A DNA stretch of 64,000 nucleotides from Candidatus Sphingobacterium stercorigallinarum (GTDB lineage: Bacteria > Bacteroidota > Bacteroidia > Sphingobacteriales > Sphingobacteriaceae), in contig DXCW01000173.1 in NCBI GenBank assembly GCA_019115805.1, positions 1 through 64,000 of the forward strand, read 5' to 3'. The translations under genes and the position numbers were made by a program. Positions 39,595-48,919 of this stretch are shown in pieces. Position 1 is the first letter of the stretch. Each line of letters opens with the position of its first letter. The notes beneath the pieces are model-generated. The model saw only the letters and a list, made by a program, of their open reading frames with translations. It did not search any database and was not told the origin of the DNA.

Positions 39595-39649
39595 GTTAAG
39601 ATGCCATAGCAGGAGATGGATAGGTTTCAGAACATAATAGCAGACGGGA

Positions 39650-40071
39650 TTAATGTAGTTTAACTTTTTGCCACTCTTCGTATAGTTTGAAGTTGTAAGC
39701 GCCGCCCTGCATCTTAATCAAACCCTCCAGTGTTAATACATCGCCGTTTTCCGATAATTTGTAGTTTAATTGTGTTTGTGCTTTATCGATATGAGAGCCG
39801 GTTTGCTGGTTGGTGACGTTTTCGAGATAAGTACTGCTGTCGGATAATTCGAAAACACCCTGGTGTGTTAAAATGGCTCCATTGGGCGTGAGTTGCATGT
39901 TAGAAAATTTTCCGTCATTGCTGAAAATTTTGTAGACGCCAAAGGCGAATTCCTGCACAGCTCCTTGTGCGTTCTTCGTCTTTTTCAGTTCCCAAATCCC
40001 TGTTGATGGGGGGCTTGCGCATAAGTCATTAATGAAAGCGCGATAAAGGCAATGGTTAGTAGATTTCTCAT
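39650..40071 (-). pseudogene. DUF4488-like secreted protein, frameshifted
   Basis: Signal peptide MRNLLTIAFIALSLMTYAQAP from 40071 runs into a stop. The adjacent frame continues ...STGIWELKKTKNAQGAVQEFAFGVYKIFSNDGKFSNM... to 39650. The frame change falls at the G6 tract 40008-40013. Confidence 0.75.
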
Positions 40072-40249
40072 AAAAGGTTTTTTTTAGGATACCCTAATAT
40101 ACGCATCAATTGATGATTTCCTCCTTGTTTACTAAAAAATGTGTATTCTGTGGCCACCGAGAAGAGCATCGTTTTTAGGCCATCGTCACCTCCATTATGC
40201 AGGAATGACGAATGGGTCTTTTTTTATTTCCGATTGTTTACATTTGTGT

Positions 40250-41122
40250 ATGCTTACCTTTACCGAATTTTTTAATAAAAAGAAAATAGACATCCAGGCG
40301 ATTAAGAATGCCAAACCGGACCTCTATTCCGAATTTGAGCGAGATTATACGGAGATGGGAGAAAAAAGCTTTGACCATAGTAAAAAATTCTGGTTCAATA
40401 AACTTCGGCATCAGTTCTTGTTGGAAGAAGTCGACGGCGGAAGAGCTCAGACCCAATCCGCGGCAAATGAAAATTTGAATAAGGGGAATAAGGTAGCAGC
40501 CAAACCAACCGGATTCCGGCCAAAAAATACAGGGGCAGTCGCTGCGAAGCACCACCATGTCGGGGACAGCGGTGATACAGCTAGTCCATCTCTCGAAGAA
40601 TCATCTTCCAAGCCTTCTGGTTTTACTCCACGCTTTAAAGGGAAGACCAATCCTGCGGAAAAACCGTCATCGGAAGAGCAAGTTAGTGAGCAACCGTCCG
40701 GGTCTAGCCCGGTTTCCAAGCCTTCTGGCTTTACTCCACGTTTTAAAGGGAAGACCAATCCTGCGGGAAAACCGTCATCGGCAGATCAAGTTAGTGAGCA
40801 GCCTTCCGAGTCTAGCCCGGTTTCCAAGCCTTCTGGCTTTACCCCACGCTTTAAAGGGAAGGCCATTACTACGGAAAAACCGTCATCGGAAGAGCAAGTT
40901 AGTGAGCGGCCGTCCGGGTCTAGCCCGACTTCCAAGCCTTTGGGATTTACCCCCAGATTTAAGGGAACAAAAAACACAGATAAAACTGGTAGTGATATCA
41001 CCAAAGATAAGGAATCGCGGGTGCGGAGTGAGGAAGAACGAGATGTACGATCACCTCTTGATGATCAAGTTCCATCGCGCCGAGAAAATAATTCCGATCA
41101 AGATTCTCCAGATAAGCCATGA
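40250..41122 (+). CDS. Hypothetical protein with 36-aa tandem repeats
   Basis: MLTFTEFFNKKKIDIQAIKNAKPDLYSEFERDYTEMGEKSFDHSKKFWFNKLRHQFLLEE followed by repeats with KPSGFTPRFKGK motif. ORF is open from 40139; the start at 40250 is more plausible. Confidence 0.7.
   Translation: MLTFTEFFNKKKIDIQAIKNAKPDLYSEFERDYTEMGEKSFDHSKKFWFNKLRHQFLLEEVDGGRAQTQSAANENLNKGNKVAAKPTGFRPKNTGAVAAKHHHVGDSGDTASPSLEESSSKPSGFTPRFKGKTNPAEKPSSEEQVSEQPSGSSPVSKPSGFTPRFKGKTNPAGKPSSADQVSEQPSESSPVSKPSGFTPRFKGKAITTEKPSSEEQVSERPSGSSPTSKPLGFTPRFKGTKNTDKTGSDITKDKESRVRSEEERDVRSPLDDQVPSRRENNSDQDSPDKP
40502..40980 (+). repeat. 108-bp in-frame tandem repeat array (4 full units plus a partial)
   Basis: Unit starts at 40502 (diverged), 40610, 40718, 40826, 40934, all spaced exactly 108 bp. 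Confidence 0.9.
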
Positions 41123-41157
41123 TTTTCCTATTTTTATCATGTTTTTAGGTCTAAATT

Positions 41158-41901
41158 ATGTTAAAAGAAGAAAGACAAGCGTACATTATTCATCAAATCA
41201 ACATTCACAATAAAGTGCTCTCCTCTGATTTGAGCGCGCAGCTGAACGTATCGGAAGACACTATTCGTCGAGACCTAAATGAACTTGCAGAGAGTGGTAA
41301 AGTGTTGAAGGTATACGGCGGCGCTCTATCACGATCATTTCAATATCCTTTCCAAGAAGGAAATGTATATGCCAAAGAAGCAAAAAAGGAAATTGCTTCC
41401 AAGGCTATAGTGCTGATAAAAAGTGGGATGACTGTTTTGGTTGGGGGCGGAACTAGCATGATAGAATTGGCTCGAGTCGTCCCGAAAGATGTGCAATGCA
41501 CTTTCTTTACGATTAGTCCGCTAGTGGCCTTGGAGCTGGCGGAAAAAGAGAATTTAGAGGTTATTCTTCTGGGAGGGAAATTGTCGAGAAACACCAACGT
41601 GGTATCGGGCTCCCAAGTAATCAATGAGTTGTCAGAAATTAAGGTCGATCTTTGTCTGCTCGGGACCAATAGTCTCTCCGTGGAGGAGGGGATCACGGAT
41701 TCCGACTGGGAAGTTATCCAGATTAAGAAAGCGATGATCAAGTCCTGTCACAAGCTAGGAGTCTTGAGTATCGTCGAGAAGCTGAATTCTAACCAGAAAC
41801 TACGGGTTTGCCCCTTAAAGGATATCAGCTATCTCATCACCGATCTAGACCCCAAACATCCAGGTTTGACGGAATTCGCGAAACACATTACGGTGATTTG
41901 A
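41158..41901 (+). CDS. DeoR/GlpR family transcriptional regulator
   Basis: LKEERQAYIIHQINIHNKVLSSDLSAQLNVSEDTIRRDLNELAESGKVLKVYGGAL...VLVGGGTSMIELARVV. Confidence 0.93.
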   Translation: MLKEERQAYIIHQINIHNKVLSSDLSAQLNVSEDTIRRDLNELAESGKVLKVYGGALSRSFQYPFQEGNVYAKEAKKEIASKAIVLIKSGMTVLVGGGTSMIELARVVPKDVQCTFFTISPLVALELAEKENLEVILLGGKLSRNTNVVSGSQVINELSEIKVDLCLLGTNSLSVEEGITDSDWEVIQIKKAMIKSCHKLGVLSIVEKLNSNQKLRVCPLKDISYLITDLDPKHPGLTEFAKHITVI

Positions 41902-43000
41902 TTTTCATTTGTTGCTGTATCGCACGCTCTACTACCCACCGGTTACTTTCAATAAATAAGTTGTGCCAAAGCATGCTGTAATCAATGGCTCTATTGAATG
42001 CCAGGCGCTTTAGATGCTTGACCAATCGTTTAAGCGTATAGCGTGGTATTCCGTTGAATGGGGCAGCATAATATGAGGAATGGTGTTTTTCCCACTCTAT
42101 TACAGCCATCTCGTTTATACGGCGCAAGTAATTGGTGTCATTGATCTGCGCATTGAGATCTTGTAGGTAATTGCGAGATCTTTGCTCATCCCATAGGGCT
42201 AAGGTAGAAGCATTTTTATCGACAACATAGAGTTGATGGTCAGTTAACATCCCCTCTTCAAGCACGAGCTCGAGGATTCCGCCACAGTTCCACCCTTTAG
42301 GCTGGGACTTTGCATCAAAGTAAAAATTACCTAAACTGTAATAAATGGGCTTCCCTTGATAAATTTCCATCCCTTGTAAACAGTGAGGATGATGCCCGAT
42401 AACAATATCGGCACCCGCATCGATGAGTTTACGGTATCGATCTCGCCATTCGGGTAAAGGGATATTCCACAGCTCAACCCCCGCGTGAACCTGGATAATT
42501 AAATAGTCGACTTTCTCCGCGTAATTTTCTATGTCTTTGTTTACACGTGGGTGATTTATCCAGGCGTGTCCGGTCTCGCGCTCGCCATTTAGGGCGCTAT
42601 ATCCATTCTCTCCATAGGCTAATAGCCCATATCGGACCCCTCCGAGTTCGGTTGTTTGTAGCCCATAGGCTTCATCAACTGTCCCCACACCCAGAACCAG
42701 CTGTTCTTCTAGTGCGCTGACGGTCTGATTTAACGCTTCCGGCCCGAAGTCGCCAATGTGATTGTTGGCCAATGAGAAACAATTAAAACCGATGTCTTTT
42801 AACCAGACAGGGGCTGAACGATGTTGTTGAACCAAGGGGCCGGTCTTCAAAATCGCAGTACCGGATCCCTCTAGCGGCGCCTCAAAATTACAACACAGCA
42901 GGTCGGATCGGGAAAATAGCGCTTGCAGCGCGCTATCGATTTTCGGCTGATTTAGGCACACGACGTCGCCGACAAATTGAAGTCTATGAATGTTTGACAT
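41888..43000 (-). CDS. CapA family protein (poly-gamma-glutamate capsule-type metallophosphatase fold)
   Basis: FVGDVVCLN, CNFEAPLEG, CFSLANNHIGDFG, VDYLIIQVHAGVE, DAGADIVIGHHPHCLQGMEIYQGKPIYYSLGNFYFD. Confidence 0.9.
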   Translation of the reverse strand: MSNIHRLQFVGDVVCLNQPKIDSALQALFSRSDLLCCNFEAPLEGSGTAILKTGPLVQQHRSAPVWLKDIGFNCFSLANNHIGDFGPEALNQTVSALEEQLVLGVGTVDEAYGLQTTELGGVRYGLLAYGENGYSALNGERETGHAWINHPRVNKDIENYAEKVDYLIIQVHAGVELWNIPLPEWRDRYRKLIDAGADIVIGHHPHCLQGMEIYQGKPIYYSLGNFYFDAKSQPKGWNCGGILELVLEEGMLTDHQLYVVDKNASTLALWDEQRSRNYLQDLNAQINDTNYLRRINEMAVIEWEKHHSSYYAAPFNGIPRYTLKRLVKHLKRLAFNRAIDYSMLWHNLFIESNRWVVERAIQQQMKIKSP

Positions 43001-44360
43001 AGGCGTCTCTTTTTAATAACAACTGTTCTATAGGTTTGATGGTGATATAGGCGAAATAAGCGTCTATGAGCGTGTTTTTTGCGCCTAAGAGTTTTAAAAC
43101 CCCTTTTATTTTGGGCGTGTGCATCAGTCGTTGGAATACGCGTTCGCTAGGACCAATATACTGAATTTTGCGGTTAATCCATTCGAGATAAGATGACTCG
43201 AAATGTTCCCGCAAAATGTCGGTTCGCAGTGGTGCTAATTTTTCATTGGTAAGGGCTATATAATTCAGTGAATTTTGGTATGTAAACGCATGTTTTTCCT
43301 CTTCGAAAAGCAAGTTCTGTCGCCGAAAGTAGTCCCTCTGCCAATGCCGATCGCTTCTTCTATTTTGAGGTAATCTCAACATGGAAAGTGCCAGGTTTTC
43401 ATCTAAAAATGGAGAATATCCGGGGTAGCCTATTTTTTCTGGAACGGTGATCAAATATTGAAGCATCATCATTTTGGTTCGCATTGCAGTAATTATTCTA
43501 AATTCCGGTATTTTAAGGGCATCTTTTTGAGACTCCCAAACGGACTCGACCAGGGAACGGTAGTCTGGCTTGATGGCGCGCTTACTATCGGCACTCATAC
43601 CGTGGGTATGCCCTAATTTTCGATAGTGTGTCGGGGCGTTTATTTCGGGCACGTGAACAGCTCCTGCCCAAGCGTCGCCGATGATACCGCTTAATAATCG
43701 CATCGGATTGTTGTCTTCAGCAGCTTGTATTTTGTCATAAAACTCCATATGGTAGGTGCCGGATGCAGCTACCGCCGGCCCAAACTGTTTATACCACTGA
43801 TCCATATACACGTTGAATACGCCAAGATCGATGCGGCTCCATTGCGTTCCGAGTCGTTGCGATAAGAGGCCGGCATAAACCGATTCTCTAGATTTGTGTT
43901 GATCAGCTGAAGTTCCGTACGTATAGGCGTGAATACGTGATTTGTCCTCCAACAGCACGTTTAGGAGGCGAGAGTCAAAACCACCGCTCGTTGGAATTAG
44001 GATGTCTTCGGTGAAGCTGTTGGCCCAATTGTTTACCGCGGACTTGAGCCCGTCCATTACCTCATGCTCCGAAGTCGATGGGCCGTTAAGCAAATCGAGC
44101 GTTTGATCCCTTTCTTTAAGAACTCGAAGGCCCTCACTGTCTTTGTGAAGGCTTTGATAAGGGAGGAGATATTCAACGTCTTTCACCGGGGTTCGGCCGA
44201 ATACGCTATAACCGTAATCGAGATAAGCCGCCAGACCTTGAGCGTCGATTTCGAGATTGTTATAATCAATAACCTCATGAATATCCTCGCTATACTGCTG
44301 CGTCTTTTTGTTGAAGAAAAGGGTTCTGTAGCCCACCCAGTTTCCTTTTGCTACTTCCAT
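42984..44360 (-). CDS. Asparagine-synthase-like protein lacking a full glutaminase domain
   Basis: PP-loop ILIPTSGGFDSRLLNVLL about 120 residues from the start; GYPGYSPFLDENLALSMLRLP resembles Asn-synthase C-terminal region. No N-terminal Cys2 glutaminase. Confidence 0.75.
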   Translation of the reverse strand: MEVAKGNWVGYRTLFFNKKTQQYSEDIHEVIDYNNLEIDAQGLAAYLDYGYSVFGRTPVKDVEYLLPYQSLHKDSEGLRVLKERDQTLDLLNGPSTSEHEVMDGLKSAVNNWANSFTEDILIPTSGGFDSRLLNVLLEDKSRIHAYTYGTSADQHKSRESVYAGLLSQRLGTQWSRIDLGVFNVYMDQWYKQFGPAVAASGTYHMEFYDKIQAAEDNNPMRLLSGIIGDAWAGAVHVPEINAPTHYRKLGHTHGMSADSKRAIKPDYRSLVESVWESQKDALKIPEFRIITAMRTKMMMLQYLITVPEKIGYPGYSPFLDENLALSMLRLPQNRRSDRHWQRDYFRRQNLLFEEEKHAFTYQNSLNYIALTNEKLAPLRTDILREHFESSYLEWINRKIQYIGPSERVFQRLMHTPKIKGVLKLLGAKNTLIDAYFAYITIKPIEQLLLKRDAYVKHS

Positions 44361-45814
44361 TAATGCGATTTAGAAAATTTGCGACTTAAGAGTTCCACGA
44401 TCTCTAGCCAGATCTCGTTTTTTATAAACTGATTGAAGATGATGTATACCATCACGAATATAAGGCTTTGCGTTGTGATTAGTGACAGTTCATGGGAAAC
44501 CAAACTAAACTGCTGGGGAATAGAAGCGATCGCCGCTGAAAATAGGCTGATGAAGAAGGCGGGGAAAATATCTTTCACTTGCTTAACTATGCCGTATCCG
44601 TAGACGCCTTGGCTGATGATCGCTGCACACAGAAAACAGGCAATTCGGAGTCCGATCTGTCCATATATGACTGCAAACAATCCGTGCTTATAGGTGAAAG
44701 CCAGTAAAACGAGCGCAAATGCCCACTTGATTATTTCCAGGCGTAAAGATAAGCCCGAACGCCCTTTGATATTTAAAAAGTTGACATTCATATCGCCCAA
44801 GGAGATAAACAGGCCGGCAAAGCAGAGCAACTGAAAGTAGGGAACGGATGATTGCCAGGTCTCGGTCAAGAAAAATGAAAAACTAGGCTCAGCGATCGCG
44901 ATAGCTAAAAAACTAGCGGGGAAAAGAACGAAAGCAAGCGTCCGCATCGTCTTTCTGCAAGCGTTCAGGAAACGCGGACGGTCATCCTGAATTGGCGTCA
45001 GCGTCGATAATGTCGTGCCTTGAATGATCGATGAGATCAGGAGATTGGGTGTTTCCCCCCATTTGTTAGCTTGATAGTAGTAACCGGTATTGCTGATCGA
45101 AAAATGAGACCCTATAAACGAATAGTAAAAGGGAGACAATGCTTTTCCCATAATATTTGACGCAATGAATGATAAGGAAAACGATAGATGGCGCTTGAGT
45201 GTTTGATAATGTATTCGGAAATCCATTTTCCAATCCCCCCAAAGCCAGAGCAAGACGGTCCGAAAAAAAGCGTATAGCACCGGCTGTAGAATTAGCGGCC
45301 AGACTCCATACTCCAAGTAGGCTAGTGTAATCACAATAATGCCCGTAATGAAGATAGCTATGACGTTGATCCGAGCCGTAATTTGAAATTGAAAATTCTT
45401 CAATATCTTGACATATTGGACGATCCCGAAGGCATGAATCAGAATTTGTAAAAACATGACCCGAGCGTATAGTGCCAAATGTTCAATGCCGTTATGATGC
45501 TCGATAAGTGGTGCGGCAAAAAACAGCAGGGCGTACAGGAATAAGCTTGCCGTTAAATTAAAAACAAACATACTCGAGTAATCTCGTTCGCCCACCACCC
45601 TTGTGCGAACTAAGGAGGTGGCCAATCCACTGTCAATAAAGGCTGTAGCGACCGTAGAGAAGATCAATAGGATACCGATTACACCAAAATCTTCTGGACT
45701 CAATATCCGCGCCGTGACGATGCCTACAATGGTGACAATACCTTGATTACCGAATCGGTCAATCGCATTCCAAAAAAGCCCGTTAATAGTGATGTTCTTC
45801 GTGTTTTCGCTCAT
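44360..45814 (-). CDS. Lipopolysaccharide/polysaccharide flippase (MOP superfamily, Wzx-like)
   Basis: About 12 TM segments; NGLFWNAIDRFGNQGIVTIVGIVTARILSPEDFGVIGILLIFSTVATAFIDSGLATSLVR. Likely start MSENTKN within ORF 44360..45883. Confidence 0.9.
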   Translation of the reverse strand: MSENTKNITINGLFWNAIDRFGNQGIVTIVGIVTARILSPEDFGVIGILLIFSTVATAFIDSGLATSLVRTRVVGERDYSSMFVFNLTASLFLYALLFFAAPLIEHHNGIEHLALYARVMFLQILIHAFGIVQYVKILKNFQFQITARINVIAIFITGIIVITLAYLEYGVWPLILQPVLYAFFRTVLLWLWGDWKMDFRIHYQTLKRHLSFSLSFIASNIMGKALSPFYYSFIGSHFSISNTGYYYQANKWGETPNLLISSIIQGTTLSTLTPIQDDRPRFLNACRKTMRTLAFVLFPASFLAIAIAEPSFSFFLTETWQSSVPYFQLLCFAGLFISLGDMNVNFLNIKGRSGLSLRLEIIKWAFALVLLAFTYKHGLFAVIYGQIGLRIACFLCAAIISQGVYGYGIVKQVKDIFPAFFISLFSAAIASIPQQFSLVSHELSLITTQSLIFVMVYIIFNQFIKNEIWLEIVELLSRKFSKSH

Positions 45815-46062
45815 GTAGCTCTCGAACTTATCTGTTTCATGTTTCGCTGACTCGAAATGTGGTTGGGCGCCCACTCTTTTCAAAGGAGTGGTGCTGATCT
45901 CCCTCGCCGTCGTTTAAGAATGGAAACGTCCCATTCATTACCTTCAAAGATAGCTGCTGAACCACAAATTTAGGAAAGTTTCTTTAGGGCACGGGAAAAA
46001 AGCATTATACTTCATACATTGAAATTAAACGTCTATATTTATTTTGGATTAGAATTGTAAAT

Positions 46063-46986
46063 ATGCTAGCACCCATCGCTCTTTTCGTTTATAACCGACC
46101 GGTACACACCCGTAAAACGCTTACTGCATTAGAAAAGAATACTTTGGCGGAGCAATCTGAGATTTATATTTTTTCTGATGGAGCAAAGACTGCGGCGGAT
46201 ATTGATTCGGTGAATCAAGTGCGATCCATTATTAGAGAGCCATGGAAATTTAAACATATTTATATCGTCGAACGGGCGCACAATAAAGGATTAGCCGAAA
46301 GTGTTATTGACGGGGTCACTCAAGTCGTTGAAAAGCATGGACGTATCGTGGTGTTGGAGGACGATCTCCAGACTGCTCCTTATGCGTTGAAATATTTTAA
46401 TGACGCATTAAATCACTACCAAGATCAAGAGCAAGTCATGGAAATATCCGGTTATATGTATCCGGTTGAGAAACAGAAAAAGCTGCCACCTTCTTTTTTC
46501 TTTCGTGTAGCGAATAGCTGGGGTTGGGCTACTTGGGATCGAGCTTGGGAAAAATTTAATCCGGATATTGAAGAGTTAACAAAGAAATTTTCAAGAAAAC
46601 AAAGAAAGGCCTTTGCTGTGGATGGAACCGAGAATTTTTGGAAGCAAGTCAAACAGTATAAAGCAGGTAAAATTAATTCCTGGGCGATTCGTTGGTATCT
46701 GTCTGTTTTTCGGCACGACGGTTTGGTTCTATATCCACGATACTCTATGATACAGAATATCGGAACGGATGGATCAGGTACGCATTCAGATGTTGATGCG
46801 GTGTATCGTACACGCTTAGCAGATAAACCGGTCAGGCGTTTTCCGAAACGAATACAAGAGGATTCTCGCGCCTTAGAACAAATCAAACATTTCTATAAAA
46901 ATCGCAAGGGTAACTTTTTCGAACGGCTGGCTCGATATCTGGAAAAAGTGATTCGAAAGCGAAAGTTTCGGGCTTTAAAGCGTTAA
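46063..46986 (+). CDS. Glycosyltransferase family protein (GT2-like)
   Basis: MLAPIALFVYNRPVHTRKTLTALEKNTLAEQSEIYIFSDGAK...RIVVLEDDLQTAPYALKYFNDAL...NSWGWATWDRAWE. Confidence 0.87.
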   Translation: MLAPIALFVYNRPVHTRKTLTALEKNTLAEQSEIYIFSDGAKTAADIDSVNQVRSIIREPWKFKHIYIVERAHNKGLAESVIDGVTQVVEKHGRIVVLEDDLQTAPYALKYFNDALNHYQDQEQVMEISGYMYPVEKQKKLPPSFFFRVANSWGWATWDRAWEKFNPDIEELTKKFSRKQRKAFAVDGTENFWKQVKQYKAGKINSWAIRWYLSVFRHDGLVLYPRYSMIQNIGTDGSGTHSDVDAVYRTRLADKPVRRFPKRIQEDSRALEQIKHFYKNRKGNFFERLARYLEKVIRKRKFRALKR

Positions 46987-47681
46987 TTTTGTGAGTCTTT
47001 GAAAAACAATGTGCGTTTTGTTTTTGCAATGAGTTTATATTCTTGCGCGCGCATGAACCGATAAATTTGTGATGCATGTAGGGCGTTAAAATCGATCTCT
47101 TCTTCCACCAATACAAATTGAGGTCGAAACCGTTCCCAATCATTTGATTGGAGTACGATTAAATCAAACCCCTCGGCGTCGACTGACATGAAATCGATAT
47201 GGATGTCCCGAGGAAGGTTGTTTTTGAGTATATCTCGTAGAGGAAGCGTGGGAATTGGAATCGTCTTAATCAAGTGGTACCGCGAGTGAAGGCCGTCTCT
47301 TTTTCTTGAGACCTCCTGACAAAATCCGTTGAGCGCAGGTTCATTGAAACAGTAATAGGTAAGCGTTTGTGGTTGCGCACTAACGCCCAAGTTTAGATTG
47401 GTGTCGTTTTTTCGAAACAGCTGAAACCACTTCATGGCGTGAGGTGAAGGCTCAATGTTAATCCCCCTCCAACCTTTCTGGTAAAAGTACATCGTATTGG
47501 AAAACCGGTACGGGTGGTGGGCGCCCACGTCGATATAGAATCCTCTGTATCGCTTTTTTCCCTCGTAAAATCCCCGGAGAACCATATCTTCACCTTCTTG
47601 CGAATACGAATACGCGTGTCGGAACTTGTCGATAGGTAGATACTTCAGAATGAGCTGTTTAATCTTGGTCAGCTTGCTCAT
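46983..47681 (-). CDS. FkbM family methyltransferase
   Basis: YSQEGEDMVLRGFYEGKKRYRGFYIDVGAHHPYRFSNTMYFYQKGWRGINIEPSPHAM...HIDFMSVDAEGFDLIVLQSNDW. Confidence 0.9.
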   Translation of the reverse strand: MSKLTKIKQLILKYLPIDKFRHAYSYSQEGEDMVLRGFYEGKKRYRGFYIDVGAHHPYRFSNTMYFYQKGWRGINIEPSPHAMKWFQLFRKNDTNLNLGVSAQPQTLTYYCFNEPALNGFCQEVSRKRDGLHSRYHLIKTIPIPTLPLRDILKNNLPRDIHIDFMSVDAEGFDLIVLQSNDWERFRPQFVLVEEEIDFNALHASQIYRFMRAQEYKLIAKTKRTLFFKDSQN

Positions 47682-47845
47682 GGTTTATTTATCTTGATGT
47701 ATCAAACGGTGTAGTGCAAAAAAAATGCCGGTTTAAAAAATGGATGGATCTGACCTGGAGCGCAACGGGTGTTCCGATTATCACCGGTGAATTAATAGTT
47801 ACCCATAGTGGTTATTGTCAGTTATTCGCTATTTTTGCGGTTGCA

Positions 47846-48619
47846 ATGAATTCAAAACCCCGCAGTGCACAATGTCCGAGAGTCTCGATTATTACCGTAG
47901 TGTATAATAATGAGGCGGATATTCGCTATACTTTAGACTCAGTCGCAAAGCAAACCTACGCCGATAAAGAATATATCGTGATTGACGGCGGATCAACCGA
48001 TGGTACATTACCATTAATAGAGCGTTATGGTAACGCCATAACACGGTTGGTGTCGGAACCTGATCGTGGGATTTACGACGCGATGAATAAGGGATTGGCT
48101 TTGGCGCGTGGTGAATATGTGTTGTTTCTGAATTCGGGGGATGAATTTTTTGACGAGGGAACCTTGGCACATATTTTTACTCGAACCGATAATGCCGATA
48201 TCTATTATGGAGAAACTAAACTTGTTGACTCACATAGAAAGATTATTGGAGATCGCCGGCACGCTGCACCTGCGACGTTTAATTGGAAATCGTTCAAATA
48301 TGGGATGAATATTTGTCATCAGGCCATTTATGTTAAGAGAGCCATTGCAGAGCCTTACGATCTTCAATATCAACTTAGTGCGGATATCGATTGGGTGATT
48401 CGAGCGGCTAAGAAGGCAAGCACGATTGTCAATGTCGATGCTTACGTGGCTAAATACCTCGTGGGAGGGGTTTCTCAAAAAAGGTTGAGACAAAGCCTTA
48501 AAGAAAGATATCGTATCCTGAGTACCTATTACGGCGTACTGCCGAACTTGTTTAATCATTTAGTGATGGCTTGGAGACTGGTGAACTACCGACTACGACA
48601 TGGGAAAACAAGAGACTGA
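47846..48619 (+). CDS. Glycosyltransferase family 2 protein
   Basis: PRVSIITVVYNNEADIRYTLDSVAKQTYADKEYIVIDGGSTDGT...SEPDRGIYDAMNKGLALARGEYVLFLNSGDEF. Start moved from 47714 to 47846. Confidence 0.93.
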   Translation: MNSKPRSAQCPRVSIITVVYNNEADIRYTLDSVAKQTYADKEYIVIDGGSTDGTLPLIERYGNAITRLVSEPDRGIYDAMNKGLALARGEYVLFLNSGDEFFDEGTLAHIFTRTDNADIYYGETKLVDSHRKIIGDRRHAAPATFNWKSFKYGMNICHQAIYVKRAIAEPYDLQYQLSADIDWVIRAAKKASTIVNVDAYVAKYLVGGVSQKRLRQSLKERYRILSTYYGVLPNLFNHLVMAWRLVNYRLRHGKTRD

Positions 48620-48836
48620 TTTTTTTGATCCGCACGTACTCATCGAGGTAGCGAATTATCGGATGCCCTTTGGGAAATATAAAGGAATTCGCTTATGCCA
48701 TTTGCCCGAATCTTATTTGGTCTGGTTTCGTTCAAAAGGATTCCCGCCAGGGAAGCTTGGCTCTTTGCTGGAACTGATCTATGAAATCAAACTGAATGGT
48801 CTTGAGCACTTGTTGTATCCATTAATGAAAAAATAA
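48600..48836 (+). CDS. DUF3820 family protein
   Basis: YRMPFGKYKGIRLCHLPESYLVWFRSKGFPPGKLGSLLELIYEIKLNGLEHLL; overlaps the GT2 3' end by 20 nt. Confidence 0.85.
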   Translation: MGKQETDFFDPHVLIEVANYRMPFGKYKGIRLCHLPESYLVWFRSKGFPPGKLGSLLELIYEIKLNGLEHLLYPLMKK

Positions 48837-48919
48837 GTCACCCACCATTCTACGGTCGATTTTTTTTATATTTGCCAAATATTTTAACATTAAACGCCGT
48901 TTGCAGCGGTATCAATGAT

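Noticed and set aside
40502-40980. Possible CRISPR or satellite array
   Set aside because: Repeats are contiguous 108-bp coding units with no unique spacers of CRISPR size and no cas genes nearby.
40447-41004. Antisense ORFs 40447..40758 and 40786..41004
   Set aside because: Antisense readings of the same 108-bp repeats (FPLKRGVKPEGLE repeated); artefact of the repeat period.
40557-41213. 218-aa plus-strand ORF overlapping the repeat protein
   Set aside because: Alternate-frame reading of the 108-bp repeats. It stays open because the period is a multiple of 3, and it has no plausible domain.
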